From positions 124,001-188,000 of the forward strand of contig JALSGP010000012.1 of the NCBI GenBank assembly GCA_026982705.1: a stretch of DNA of 64,000 bases. The letters are read 5' to 3'. The stretch comes from Alphaproteobacteria bacterium (GTDB lineage Bacteria > Pseudomonadota > Alphaproteobacteria > Geminicoccales > Geminicoccaceae). The position numbers were made by a program, and so were the translations under genes. Below are positions 7,711 to 17,306 of this stretch, piece by piece (the first letter of the stretch is position 1; each line of letters starts with the position of its first letter). The notes beneath the pieces are model-generated. The model was given only the letters and a program-made list of their open reading frames with translations, made no database searches and was not told the origin of the DNA.

Positions 7711-9879
7711 TCAGCTCGCCACGTGGAGACCGCCGCGGCGCGGGGCGCCGCCCCGGCGCACCAGCTCGGCGATCTCGCCGGCGGGACCGTCCCGCACCAC
7801 CCGGCCGTCGCGCAGCAGCACCGCCCGGCCGCAGGCGGCGATGGTGCTGGGGCGGTGGGTGACCAGGAGGATGGTGCGGCCGCGTCCCGCCCGCTGGAGA
7901 TTGGCCAGGAGATGGCGCTCGGTGGCGTGGTCGAGGGCGCTGGTGGCCTCGTCCAGCAGCAACACGCGCGGATTGCGCACCAGCGCCCGGGCGATGCACA
8001 CGAGCTGCTTCTGGCCGGTGGAGAGGCCGCTGCCGCCCTCGCCGAGGCGGGTGTCGTAGCCGCGAGGCAGGCGGGTGACGAGATCGTGGAGGCCGGCGAA
8101 ACGGGCCGCCGCCACCACCCGGGCGAAGGGACAGTCCGGCATGCCGAGGGCGATGTTCTCGGCGATGGTGCCGGCGAAGAGCTGGAGCTCCTGGGGCACG
8201 TAGCCGAGCTGGCGGCGCCACACCTCCGCCGGCAGATGGCGGACGTCGTAGCCGTCCACCAGCACCCGCCCGTCCTCGGGCTCCAGCAGTCCCGCCACCA
8301 GCATGGCGAGGGTGCTCTTGCCGGAGCCGGGCGGACCGGCGATGGCCAGCATGGTGCCCGGCGGAATGTCGAGGTCGATGCCGTCCACCGCCGGCAGCCG
8401 CTCGCCGCCGTAGCGGAAGCGCACCCGCTCGAGACGGATGTGGCCGCGGACGGTGAAGTCGTGGGCGATGGCGGGCCGCGGCACGGTCTCCGCCGCCTCC
8501 CGCAGGAAGGCGTCCACCCGCGCCCAGGCCTCGCGCGCCTGCTGGAGCTGGGGCCAGGAGAGGAAGAGCTGGCGCACCGGAGCGAGGGTCCGGGCGGCGA
8601 GGATGGAGGCGGCCACCAGTCCGCCCACCGAGAGCTCGCCGGCCACCACCATGCGCGCGCCCACGAAGACCAGCAGCACCACCGCCCCGTGCTGGAGTGC
8701 CTGGGCCACCGCGCCGGTGGCCTGGCCGAGGCGGCCGGCGGCGAGTCCGCTCCACGCCGAATCCACGAGCGGTCCCGCATAGCGGCGCTCGATCTCCGGC
8801 TCCAGCGCCAGTCCCTTCACCGTGAGGGCGTTCTGCACCGCCTCGACGAGGGCGGCGGTGCGGGCGGCGCCGCTGCGGGCGTGCAGCGGCCGCAGCCGCC
8901 GCTGCCGGCGCTGGGCCAGATAGCCCAGGAGCGCGAAGCCGAGGGCGGCGGCGGCGGCGATGACCGCGAGGGGCGGGGCGAGCATCAGCAGCGCCCCGAA
9001 GAACAGGGAGACGAACAGCAGATCCACCAGGAACAGCGGCAGATGGCCGGAGAGGAAGGCGCGCAGGGCATCCAGCTGGCGCAGGCGCTCGAACAGATGG
9101 CCCGCGGGCAGTCGGGCGAGGGCGGCATAGGGCAGCGCCAGCAGCCGGCGGCCCAGCTCGCGGCCCACCGCCACGTCGAGGCGGGCGCCGGTGTGGGCGG
9201 CGACGTGGCCGCGCAGCAGCCGCAGCAGCAGCTCGAAGGCCACCAGCGTCGCCATCGCCACCACCAGCACGTCGAGGGTGGAGAGGGCGCCGTGGCGGAT
9301 CACCCGGTTGTAGACGGTCATCATGAAGAGCGGGGTGGCGAGGGCCAGCAGGTTCACCACCACGCTGGCGACGGCGATCTGCAGGAACTGGGGGAGGAAG
9401 GCACGGCCGAAGACGAGATCGCCGAGGCCCCCGCCGCCGGTGCGCGCCGCCGGTGCCGGCAGCGTCGGGTCCCGCCGCCGGCCGCGGACGTGGAGGGTGA
9501 CGATGCGGGGCCGGTCGGCCAGCAGCCCCACGAGGCTGCGCGGAAGAGTCTCGTCGCCGACGGGATCGTACAGCCACAGGCGCGGCCCGCGGCGCTCGCG
9601 GACGATGCGCAGCCGCCCGTCCGGGAAGACCAGCAGGAAGGGCGGGGTGACGGCGGCGAGGCGACGACGGGTGGCACGCCGGCTGCGCCAGACCAGCCCC
9701 AGCCGCTCGGCGGCGGTGCGGAGCGTCCGCGCGTCCTCCGGATCCTCCTCGAGCCCGCTCTCCCGCCGCAACCGCGCCAGGGTGGCGGCATCCGCCTCCA
9801 GCCCCAGGATCTGCGCGAACAGCCGCAGCCACGCCTCGACCGAGGAATCCGCGAGCGGCAGACGCCGCGTTCCGCTCAT
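7711..9879 (-). CDS. Type I secretion ABC exporter (permease-ATPase) with inactive C39-like domain
   Basis: A 722-residue exporter with the LapB/HlyB-type order. Residues 10-130 form a C39 peptidase-like domain, 160-440 the six-helix ABC membrane domain, and 480-720 the ATPase. The ATPase has Walker A GPPGSGKST (515-523), signature LSTGQKQ (619-625), Walker B with DEAT (643-646) and H-loop H675. The N-terminal domain has no cysteine or suitable histidine, so it cannot cleave a leader. In this class it is a docking domain for unfolded substrate. I chose ATG 9879 because a GGAGCGGG ribosome site precedes it; an upstream in-frame ATG at 9948 is less likely. An exact 12-bp sequence upstream recurs before the TolC-like gene. 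Confidence 0.9.
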   Translation of the reverse strand: MSGTRRLPLADSSVEAWLRLFAQILGLEADAATLARLRRESGLEEDPEDARTLRTAAERLGLVWRSRRATRRRLAAVTPPFLLVFPDGRLRIVRERRGPRLWLYDPVGDETLPRSLVGLLADRPRIVTLHVRGRRRDPTLPAPAARTGGGGLGDLVFGRAFLPQFLQIAVASVVVNLLALATPLFMMTVYNRVIRHGALSTLDVLVVAMATLVAFELLLRLLRGHVAAHTGARLDVAVGRELGRRLLALPYAALARLPAGHLFERLRQLDALRAFLSGHLPLFLVDLLFVSLFFGALLMLAPPLAVIAAAAALGFALLGYLAQRRQRRLRPLHARSGAARTAALVEAVQNALTVKGLALEPEIERRYAGPLVDSAWSGLAAGRLGQATGAVAQALQHGAVVLLVFVGARMVVAGELSVGGLVAASILAARTLAPVRQLFLSWPQLQQAREAWARVDAFLREAAETVPRPAIAHDFTVRGHIRLERVRFRYGGERLPAVDGIDLDIPPGTMLAIAGPPGSGKSTLAMLVAGLLEPEDGRVLVDGYDVRHLPAEVWRRQLGYVPQELQLFAGTIAENIALGMPDCPFARVVAAARFAGLHDLVTRLPRGYDTRLGEGGSGLSTGQKQLVCIARALVRNPRVLLLDEATSALDHATERHLLANLQRAGRGRTILLVTHRPSTIAACGRAVLLRDGRVVRDGPAGEIAELVRRGGAPRRGGLHVAS

Positions 9880-9951
9880 CCGACCCGCTCCCCGCTGACG
9901 CCGGTGTGCGCCCGTTATCCTTTTACGCGGAGCGTGAACGGATGGCAATAA

Positions 9952-9963
9952 CCTGTGGTTGAA
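9952..9963 (-). promoter_or_regulatory. 12-bp element shared by the two type I secretion operons (copy 1)
   Basis: On the minus strand the sequence is TTCAACCACAGG, lying in the 90-base gap between the rlmI stop and the ABC exporter start. The identical 12-mer occurs at 17199-17210, upstream of the TolC-like gene in the same orientation. A CACGC and an AAAAG sequence follow both copies at unequal distances. It could be an operator or a promoter part. Confidence 0.45.
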
Positions 9964-9969
9964 TCCCGC

Positions 9970-11148
9970 TCAGTCGAGCACGAAGGCGAAGAACTTGAGG
10001 TAGGCGGTCTCGGCCAGCACCGGATGGACGGGATGGTCGGGGCCGGCGCCGGCGAAGGCGAGCTGGCGGGCGCCGCGGCCGGCGTTGCGGATGCCGATGA
10101 GGATCTCGCGGCGGAAGTCCTCGGGCGTGACGTTGTGGGAACAGCAGGAGAGGCACAGCGCCCCGCCCTCCGCCACCAGCCGCGCACAGCGCTCGGCGAG
10201 GCGGCGGTAGGCGCGCAGTCCCGTCGCCAGCTTCGCCCGGCTCTTCACGAAGGAGGGCGGATCGGCGATGACGAGGCCGAAGCGCCGGCGTTCGCCGGCG
10301 AGGCGTTCCGCCACCGCGAAGGCCTCGCCCTCCTCCACCGTGACCCGCTCGCCGACGCCCTGCAGGCGGGCGTTGTCCCGGGCCAGTTCGAGGGCGCGGG
10401 CCGAGGAGTCCACCAGCAGCGCCGAGCGGGCACCGGCGTGGAGGGCGTTGAGGGCGAAGCCGCCGCCGTAGCAGTAGAGGTCCAGCACCTCCTGGTCGCG
10501 GGCGAGCAGACGCACGAAGGCGCGGTTGAGCCGCTGGTCGTAGTACCAGCCGGTCTTCTGGCCGCCGCGCGGGCGGGCGAGGAAGGGCAGGCCGTTCTCC
10601 TCGATCCGCACCCGTTCCGGCGGCGCCCCGAGTTCGATGCGCACCTCCTCCCCCAGCCCCTCCAGCGTCCGCACCGGCGAGTCGTTGCGCAGCAGGATCG
10701 ACTTCGGCTCCAGCAGCCGGTCCAGCGCCTCGCGGCACGGCCCCCACAGCCGCTCCATGCCGGCGGTGTTGAGCTGCACCACCAGATGCTCGCCGTAGCG
10801 GTCCACCACCAGCCCCGGCAGGCCGTCGGCCTCGCCGTGGACCAGCCGGTAGAAGGGGCGGTCGAAGAGGCGCTCCCGCAGCCGCAGGGCGCGCTCCAGC
10901 CGGACCGCGAAGAAATGGCGGCCGATGCGGGCGTCCTTGTTGCGGGTGAGGACCCTGAGCGCGATCAGCGAGTGGGGGTTGTAGTAGGCGACGGCGAAGA
11001 CCTTGCCGTCGGCGGTGCGCACCCGCACGAGACTGCCCGCCGGCAGCGGCGGTTCGGGCGGGACGATCTCGTTGGAGTAGATCCACGGGTGACCGGCGCG
11101 CAGGCGGCGGTCGTGCCCCTTCTTCAGGCGGATGATGGGATAGCTCAT
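9970..11148 (-). CDS. rlmI: RlmI-type 23S rRNA (cytosine-5) methyltransferase
   Basis: The 392-residue protein has an N-terminal PUA RNA-binding domain (about 1-75), a central EEHEE-like region and a C-terminal Rossmann methyltransferase domain. Useful motifs are QKTGWYYDQR near 200, LDLYCYGGGFAL as the SAM-binding motif I near 222, and ADPPSF as motif IV near 297. This arrangement matches RlmI (YccW), which methylates C1962 of 23S rRNA using S-adenosylmethionine. It is a single gene, divergent from cysK and followed on the same strand by the type I secretion operon after 90 bases. The target base is inferred from the family. Confidence 0.88.
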   Translation of the reverse strand: MSYPIIRLKKGHDRRLRAGHPWIYSNEIVPPEPPLPAGSLVRVRTADGKVFAVAYYNPHSLIALRVLTRNKDARIGRHFFAVRLERALRLRERLFDRPFYRLVHGEADGLPGLVVDRYGEHLVVQLNTAGMERLWGPCREALDRLLEPKSILLRNDSPVRTLEGLGEEVRIELGAPPERVRIEENGLPFLARPRGGQKTGWYYDQRLNRAFVRLLARDQEVLDLYCYGGGFALNALHAGARSALLVDSSARALELARDNARLQGVGERVTVEEGEAFAVAERLAGERRRFGLVIADPPSFVKSRAKLATGLRAYRRLAERCARLVAEGGALCLSCCSHNVTPEDFRREILIGIRNAGRGARQLAFAGAGPDHPVHPVLAETAYLKFFAFVLD

Positions 11149-11207
11149 GCTCGTCCGTGATGGCGACGGTCGCGGGAGCGCGCGTCCGCCCGCGCCCCCG
11201 GCGGGGC

Positions 11208-11235
11208 TTTACGGACGGCCGCGGCGGCTTACAGT
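11208..11235 (+). promoter_or_regulatory. Candidate promoter of the cysK-gpt-amidohydrolase operon
   Basis: TTTACG and TACAGT are 16 bases apart, with the -10 about 31 bases before the cysK start codon. This gap of about 118 bases separates divergent rlmI and cysK. Confidence 0.4.
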
Positions 11236-11266
11236 GCACGGATAGCGAGACCCGCGGAGAGGAGAT

Positions 11267-12232
<966 letters not shown>

Positions 12233-12260
12233 CCCTCACCGCGCCCCCGAGGAGGCCCCG

Positions 12261-12776
12261 GTGACCCGGCGCTATCGACGCTTCTTTCCCGTCTCCTGGG
12301 ACGAACTCCATCGCGACGCCAAGGCCCTCGCCTGGCGGCTCTCCGAGCTCGGCCCCTTCCGCGGCATCGTGGCGGTGGCCCGCGGTGGACTGGTGCCGGC
12401 CCACATCGTCGCCCGCGAGCTGGACATCCGCCTCGTGGACACCGTCTGCGTCGCCTCCTACGAGGAGACGCGCCAGGGCGAGTTGAAGGTGCTGAAGGCG
12501 GTGGCCGGCGACGGCGAGGGCTGGCTGGTGGTGGACGACCTGGTGGATACCGGCCGCACCGGCCGGGTGATCCGCGCCATGCTCCCCCGCGCCCATTTCG
12601 CCACCGTCTACGCCAAGCCCGAGGGCCGGCCGGTGGTGGACACCTTCGTCACCGAGGTGAGCCAGGACACCTGGATCCTGTTCCCCTGGGATCTGGAGCG
12701 TCAGTACGCCGAACCCATCGCCGCCCGCCGTACGGACGGCGACGATCCCGCCCCCGCCGCTCCGGAGGTGCCATGA
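12261..12776 (+). CDS. gpt: Xanthine-guanine phosphoribosyltransferase
   Basis: A salvage enzyme that joins xanthine, guanine or hypoxanthine to PRPP. The PRPP-binding motif [12 protein letters not shown] lies near 88-99, and the WILFPWDLE stretch near 138 that recognises the base is characteristic of Gpt. The predicted start is the GTG at 12261, preceded by GAGGAGG, giving 171 residues. This is slightly longer than the E. coli enzyme because of a 15-residue proline/alanine-rich tail. The stop overlaps the ATG of the next gene by 4 bases (ATGA), so the two are translationally coupled. Confidence 0.92.
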   Translation: MTRRYRRFFPVSWDELHRDAKALAWRLSELGPFRGIVAVARGGLVPAHIVARELDIRLVDTVCVASYEETRQGELKVLKAVAGDGEGWLVVDDLVDTGRTGRVIRAMLPRAHFATVYAKPEGRPVVDTFVTEVSQDTWILFPWDLERQYAEPIAARRTDGDDPAPAAPEVP

Positions 12777-13939
12777 GCCCGCGACCGCCCGTCCTCGACG
12801 GTCTCGACGAGCTGGTGGCCTGGCGCCGCGAACTGCACGCCATGCCCGAACTCGGGTTCGAGGAGCACCGCACCGCCGCCTTCGTCGCCGAACGCCTGCG
12901 GGCCTTCGGCCTCGACGAGGTGCACACGGGAATCGCCGGCACCGGCGTGGTGGGCGTGCTGCGCGCCGGTTCCGGCCGCCGCACGGTGGCGCTCCGCGCC
13001 GACATGGACGCCCTGCCCATCGCCGAGGAAAGCGGCCGTCCCTGGGCCTCGCGCACACCCGGCGTCATGCACGCCTGCGGTCACGACGGCCACGTGGTCA
13101 TGCTGCTGGGGGCGGCGCGCGAGCTCGCCCGCCGGCGCCGCTTCGACGGCACCGTGGTCTTCGTCTTCCAGCCGGCGGAGGAGATGCTGGGTGGCGGCCG
13201 CCGCATGGTGGAGGAGGGGCTGTTCGACCGCTTCCCCGCCACCGAGGTCTACGGGCTCCACAACTGGCCGTGGCTGCCGCTCGGCACCTTCGGCGTCCAC
13301 GTCGGCCCGGTGATGGCCGCCGCCGACCGCTTCCGCATTCGCCTGCGCGGCCGTGGCTGTCACGCCGCCATGCCCCATCTCGGCCGCGATCCCGTCACCG
13401 CCGCCGCCCAGCTGGTCTCCGCCCTCCAGCTCCTGGCGGCGCGGGAGACGGATCCGCTGGATGCGGCGGTGGTCTCCGTCACGATCCTCACGGCCGGCGA
13501 GGCCGACAATGTGGTGCCGGAGACGGCGGAGCTGCGGGGCACCCTGCGCAGTCTGCGGGCGGCGACCCGCGATCGTCTCGCCCGGCGGGTGACGGAGACG
13601 GCCCGCGGCCTCGCCGCCGCCCTCGGGCTCGAGGCCGAGGTGGAGGTGACGCCGGGCTATCCCGCCACCGTCAACACCGCCGCCGAAGCCGGCCACGCCG
13701 CGGCGGCGGCCACCGCCGTGCCCGGTGCGGCGGTGCGGCGGGACCTGCCCCCCTCCATGGCGGCGGAGGACTTCGCCTTCATGCTGGAGGCCCGTCCCGG
13801 CGCCTATGTCTGGCTGGGCACCGGCAGCGCCGCCGACGGCCGCATCCTCCACAGCCCCGCCTACGACTTCGAGGATGCCGCCATCCCCTGGGGCGTCGCC
13901 TGGTGGGTGCGGCTCGCGGAGATGCGCCTCGCCGCCTGA
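12773..13939 (+). CDS. M20 family amidohydrolase (hippurate hydrolase/N-acyl-amino-acid type)
   Basis: The 388-residue metallopeptidase-fold enzyme probably hydrolyses N-acylated amino acids or similar amides in the cytoplasm. The metal-binding motif MHACGHDGH is at about 99-107, followed by [10 protein letters not shown] (about 131-140) and [10 protein letters not shown] in the lid domain near 195. The initial [15 protein letters not shown] is typical of HipO/IAA-amidohydrolase members. It is coupled to gpt by an ATGA overlap and ends the cysK operon. The true substrate cannot be decided from sequence. Confidence 0.88.
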   Translation: MSPRPPVLDGLDELVAWRRELHAMPELGFEEHRTAAFVAERLRAFGLDEVHTGIAGTGVVGVLRAGSGRRTVALRADMDALPIAEESGRPWASRTPGVMHACGHDGHVVMLLGAARELARRRRFDGTVVFVFQPAEEMLGGGRRMVEEGLFDRFPATEVYGLHNWPWLPLGTFGVHVGPVMAAADRFRIRLRGRGCHAAMPHLGRDPVTAAAQLVSALQLLAARETDPLDAAVVSVTILTAGEADNVVPETAELRGTLRSLRAATRDRLARRVTETARGLAAALGLEAEVEVTPGYPATVNTAAEAGHAAAAATAVPGAAVRRDLPPSMAAEDFAFMLEARPGAYVWLGTGSAADGRILHSPAYDFEDAAIPWGVAWWVRLAEMRLAA

Positions 13940-14005
13940 CCGGATCCCGGTACGCCCGGCCTCGCCGCCCACCGGCCGCGGACGCACCCGGCGGCATCCC
14001 CCGCC

Positions 14006-14033
14006 TTGTACCCGCGGACCCGTCCGGTAAGAT
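14006..14033 (+). promoter_or_regulatory. Candidate promoter of the hypothetical gene at 14063
   Basis: TTGTAC and TAAGAT are separated by 16 bases, with the -10 ending 29 bases before the ATG. This is one of the better sigma-70-like matches in the window. Confidence 0.45.
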
Positions 14034-14062
14034 CGATCCGGTGGCACCGGACGTGGTGGGGG

Positions 14063-14569
14063 ATGGTGGAGGACACCGAGGAACGCTATCCCGGCGAGGC
14101 GCGCGGCCTCGCCCTCTTCCTGGAGCGCATCCGCGCCGAGGCCGAGCGGGAGCTGGGGACCGAATCCATGCTGGTCCACGCCATCCGGCGGGCGCTGACC
14201 CGCCGCAGCCTCGCCCGGCTGCGACAGGCGCGCCGGCTGTTCAACCGCCTGCCCCGCGAGACCCGCCGGCGCCTGATCGAGGCCGCCCTCGCCTGCGGCC
14301 GCCGCGCCGATCGCGAACGCCCCGGCGCGGTGCGCTTCCTCATGGCCGAGGACCGGCCGGGGGCGGAGGCCGGCTGGTGCGACCAGCGGCCGGAGGCCGA
14401 CGTGGTGGTGCGGATCCGTCCCGGCACGCTGCCGGGCGCGGCGGCGGCGCGCCTGCGGGAGCTGGCCGACCGTATCGAGCGCGAGCGCGGGCTGCTGTCC
14501 GGCGGCTGGTGGCTCGCGCGGGCGGCCGAGGACCGTCCCGACCCGCATCGCGACCGCTCCGGCGGCTGA
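14063..14569 (+). CDS. Hypothetical arginine-rich protein
   Basis: I do not recognise this 168-residue protein. It looks all-alpha and soluble, with no signal peptide or membrane helix. It is very rich in arginine, glutamate and alanine, with a basic central segment (about 35-65, repeats of RRAL/LRQARRL) and a more mixed C-terminal half containing AEAGWCDQRPEADVVVRI. The ATG at 14063 follows GGTGGGGG and a good promoter-like pair, so it is likely expressed. A longer reading from 14006 would run through the promoter and is less likely. It stands alone between the amidohydrolase gene and a 445-base gap. Confidence 0.55.
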   Translation: MVEDTEERYPGEARGLALFLERIRAEAERELGTESMLVHAIRRALTRRSLARLRQARRLFNRLPRETRRRLIEAALACGRRADRERPGAVRFLMAEDRPGAEAGWCDQRPEADVVVRIRPGTLPGAAAARLRELADRIERERGLLSGGWWLARAAEDRPDPHRDRSGG

Positions 14570-15014
14570 GGCGCCGGGAACGCGGAGTGCCCCGGAGACG
14601 TCGGCGTCGTCCGCGTCGACGGCGTGGCCGTGGCGGCGGACGGGACGATGCACGCCCGTGCCGTCCGGGCGCGATGGTCCATGCCCACGCATCCGCGGGC
14701 GGCAGCCGGGACCCGACCGACGGGCTTCCGTCCCGCGCGGGCGGGCCCATCCGACATCACCCGACGCTCCCCGTGAAACGAGTTTCGTCCCGTGCGCGGG
14801 TGCGCCCGGGTGGGCAGGCTCGACACCGACGACGATCACGGGTCTCCGTCCCGCGCGGGCGAGCTCCGGTCGGTCGGGTGCCGGCCGCGCGGACCGGATC
14901 GGTCCCGCGTGCCGACGGGATCCGATCGGTCCGGGACATCCCGACGGATCGGATCGACCGGTCCCCGGCATCCGGCGCCGGGCCGGACCACGCCTTCGAC
15001 GCGGCCGCGCCCTC
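14570..15014. other. 445-base intergenic region with palindromic near-repeats
   Basis: No open frame here looks real, and this is the longest gene-free stretch in the window. It lies between the 3' ends of the hypothetical gene and popZ. The centre (14727-14930) carries spaced copies of a CCCGCGCGGG-type palindrome. After about 14895 come several overlapping GGATCGGTCC/GATCCGATCGG words, also partly palindromic. There is no T-run that would make an ordinary terminator. Confidence 0.6.
14727..14920. repeat. Degenerate palindromic repeats spaced about 60 bases apart
   Basis: An exact 17-mer TCCGTCCCGCGCGGGCG occurs at 14727-14743 and again at 14845-14861. A diverged copy, TTCGTCCCGTGCGCGGGTG, lies midway at 14784-14802, and a weaker one (CGGTCCCGCGTGCCG) begins near 14900. 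The core CCCGCGCGGG is a perfect 10-bp palindrome. Spacing is about 57-61 bases between successive copies. Confidence 0.5.
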
Positions 15015-15611
15015 TCAGAGCATGTCCTCGGCCCGGCGGGCGAGTCTGCGGATCTCCCGCTCCACCACCCGCTCCACCAGGGCCGGCAGATGGGCGTCGA
15101 GCCATTCCCGCAGCATGGGCCGCAGCAGCTCGGCCAGGAACTCCTCCACCGTCCGGCCGCCCCCCGGGATCTCCGCCTCCGCGTCCGGTTTCGCCACCGT
15201 CCGGGTGACCCTGGCGAAGGCGGCGGCGGTCGCCGCGGCGGCGGCCGGCGAGAGCAGATCCCCCACCTCGACCGCCGGTGCGGCGGGTGCGGTCTCCCGC
15301 GCCTCCGCCTCCTCCTTCGCCTCCGCTTCCGCCGGCGGAGCCGCCGTCTCCTCCCCCGCGGGCGGGGAGGTCTCCGGCTCCGGCGCGTCGCTGGCGGCCG
15401 CCTCCGGCTTCCCGCGCTCCTCCGCCTTCGCCGCCTCGTCGGCCCCTTCCTCCACCACGTCGGTGAGCTCCAGCACCTCCTCGCCCTCGCCGCCGGTGGG
15501 GCTCTCCTCCTCGTCGCTGGCGATGATGCGACGGATGGACGTCAGGATCTCCTCCATGGAGGGTTCCGGCTCGCCCTCCGGCCGCTGCGCCTCCTTCCGG
15601 TCCTCGCTCAT
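15015..15611 (-). CDS. popZ: PopZ-like polar organizing protein (DUF2497)
   Basis: The 198-residue protein has the three-part layout of alphaproteobacterial PopZ. A short conserved N-terminal helix contains EPSMEEILTSIRRIIAS (about 16-32). A long acidic, proline- and alanine-rich disordered middle follows. The C-terminal helical oligomerisation region reads VEEFLAELLRPMLREWLD, then LVERVVEREIRRLARRAEDML. In Caulobacter PopZ forms a polar matrix that anchors ParB-parS and recruits cell-cycle proteins. I chose the ATG at 15611 because GGAG precedes it. The gene follows the TolC-like gene by 28 bases on the same strand, a common neighbour pair in this group. ValS, often next, is absent here. Confidence 0.87.
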   Translation of the reverse strand: MSEDRKEAQRPEGEPEPSMEEILTSIRRIIASDEEESPTGGEGEEVLELTDVVEEGADEAAKAEERGKPEAAASDAPEPETSPPAGEETAAPPAEAEAKEEAEARETAPAAPAVEVGDLLSPAAAAATAAAFARVTRTVAKPDAEAEIPGGGRTVEEFLAELLRPMLREWLDAHLPALVERVVEREIRRLARRAEDML

Positions 15612-15639
15612 GCGCGTCACTCCACTGGCCACCGTGTTC

Positions 15640-17142
15640 CTAGTCGCCTCCGGTCAACCGACCGTGAAACACCACCGTCCCCGTCGCCGGATCGGGTCCC
15701 GCGGCGGGTTCCACCACCGCCGCCGCCCGCGGCACGGTCGCGGGAGGCCCGATCGCCGGCTCCGGCGCCGCCGGCGGGGACGGTGGGCGGGGTTCCTCCG
15801 GCGGGGCGGCGAGGCCCACGTCGGCGGACGCCGCCACCGCCGCGGCCACGGTTTCCCCGTCGGGATCCTCCGCCGGCGGCGGCGCCCCCTCCGCCGCCAC
15901 GGAGTCGAGATGGCCGAGGGCGGCGGCGAGACGCCAGCCGGCCACCACCCGTTCCGCCTCCCGGACGATGCGGGCGCGGACCGCCGTCGCCAGCGCCTCC
16001 TCCGCCTCCAGCACCGCCGTGACCGGCCGCAGTCCGGCCATCGCCTCCCGCCGCACCGTCTCGAGCGCCGTGCGCGCCGCCGCTTCGCGCCGTCTCAGGG
16101 GCGCCCGCAGTCCCTCCGCCTCCCGCCAGCGGGCGAAGGCCTCGCGCACCTCCGCCTCCAGCCGCCGCCGCACCGCCGCGAGTCGGGCCTCGGCCGCCGC
16201 CAGCCGCGCCCGTGCCGCCGCCAGCCGCGCCCGCGTCACACCGGAATCGTAGAGGGGCAGGCGCAGCACCGCGCCCACCGCGACATCGCCGCGTCCGCCG
16301 CGGCGGGGGTCGACGCCGCCGATGCGCTCCAGGCGGCCGGTGAGGGCGAGCTGCGGCCACAGCGCCGCCCGCGTCTCGCGCAGCCGTGCCCGCGCCGCCT
16401 CCACCCGCGCCTCGGCGGCGGCGAGCGCGGGATGATCCCCGAGCGCCGCCAGCGCCGCCTCCGGATCCCCGGGCAGACCGTCCGGCGGCGCCGGCGGTGC
16501 CAGCGCCAGCGGATCCTCGCCCACGAGCCGGCGGAAGACGGCGCCGCTGGTCGCGAGATCCGCACTGCGTCGGGCACGTTCGGCCATCGCCTCGGCGTGA
16601 CGCGTCTCCACCAGCGCCACCGCCCCGGCGGTGCCGGCGCCCAGCCGGTAGCGCCGCCGCTCGGCCGCCAGCAGCAGGGCGAGGCGCCGCTCGCGGGCGA
16701 GGGCCTCTTCCAGCAGCGCCCGGTCCCGCCACACCGCCGCATAGGCGGCTACCGCCGCCAGCAGGAGCTCGCGCCGGGCCGCCGTCGCCTCGAAGTCGGC
16801 CGCCCGCGCCCGCGCCTCGGCCCCCGCCGCCCGCGCCGCCCGCAAGCCGCCGTCGTAGAGGGGGCGCGAGAAGACGATGGACTGACGATCCGTCACCAGC
16901 GGGGCCACCGTCCCGCCCTCGCGGGCGTAGCGCAGCAGCGTCTCGACGCGGCCGTCCACCACGAGGCCCCCCTCCGCCGCCGCGGCCCGGGCCTCCGCCG
17001 CCGCGGCCTCCGCCTCGCGGGCGCGCGCCTCGAGCTCCGGATGGGCCGCCACCCGCGCCAGCACCGTGGCGAGATCGAGGGGCTCCGCCGCGGCCGGCAC
17101 CGCCACCAGCGGCAGGAGCACGGGGAGGCATCGGATCCTCAT
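15640..17142 (-). CDS. tolC: TolC-family outer membrane channel with long proline-rich tail
   Basis: The 500-residue protein begins with a signal peptide (MRIRCLPVLLPLVAVPAAAEP) and then has two TolC repeats made of long alanine/arginine/glutamate helices, with LDLATVLARVAAHPEL opening the first. Each repeat includes a short strand region (SRPLYDGG near 91 and RLPLYDSG near 294) as in outer-membrane efflux proteins. After about residue 420 comes an 80-residue alanine/proline tail with no predicted fold, ending in a short VVFHGRL segment. It probably completes the type I secretion system whose ABC and adaptor genes lie about 6 kb away. It shares a 12-bp upstream element with them and leads the popZ operon. 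Confidence 0.85.
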   Translation of the reverse strand: MRIRCLPVLLPLVAVPAAAEPLDLATVLARVAAHPELEARAREAEAAAAEARAAAAEGGLVVDGRVETLLRYAREGGTVAPLVTDRQSIVFSRPLYDGGLRAARAAGAEARARAADFEATAARRELLLAAVAAYAAVWRDRALLEEALARERRLALLLAAERRRYRLGAGTAGAVALVETRHAEAMAERARRSADLATSGAVFRRLVGEDPLALAPPAPPDGLPGDPEAALAALGDHPALAAAEARVEAARARLRETRAALWPQLALTGRLERIGGVDPRRGGRGDVAVGAVLRLPLYDSGVTRARLAAARARLAAAEARLAAVRRRLEAEVREAFARWREAEGLRAPLRRREAAARTALETVRREAMAGLRPVTAVLEAEEALATAVRARIVREAERVVAGWRLAAALGHLDSVAAEGAPPPAEDPDGETVAAAVAASADVGLAAPPEEPRPPSPPAAPEPAIGPPATVPRAAAVVEPAAGPDPATGTVVFHGRLTGGD

Positions 17143-17198
17143 GGGCCCATCCTAGCCCCGATGCACGCATCCGACTAGTCTTTTGCGTGATCTGTCGT

Positions 17199-17210
17199 CC
17201 TGTGGTTGAA
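17199..17210 (-). promoter_or_regulatory. 12-bp element shared by the two type I secretion operons (copy 2)
   Basis: Read on the minus strand this is again TTCAACCACAGG, 57 bases upstream of the TolC-like start and identical to the copy at 9952-9963. CACGCAAAAGACTAG follows it downstream. The site lies in the divergent gap between tolC-popZ and the DUF2333 gene. Confidence 0.45.
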
Positions 17211-17306
17211 AATCGCCTCCGCGGGACCCCGTGACCGCAGGTGCCCTTCCGTCGGCCCACGGGCGCCGCTACCTCCCGGCGGGGATCCCTCGGTGGAGGA
17301 GCGGCC

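Noticed and set aside
9952-9963. The shared 12-mer considered as a CtrA site
   Set aside because: CtrA sites need TTAA-N7-TTAA. TTCAACCACAGG lacks the second half and the TTAA core.
14771-14792. GTGAAAC and GTTTC words resembling a parS half-site next to popZ
   Set aside because: In parS the order is GTTTCAC-GTGAAAC. Here the halves are everted and imperfect, so it does not match the ParB site.
14727-14930. Spaced repeats considered as a CRISPR array
   Set aside because: The copies are short, palindromic and diverged, only two are identical, the intervening sequence is itself repetitive, and no cas gene is nearby.
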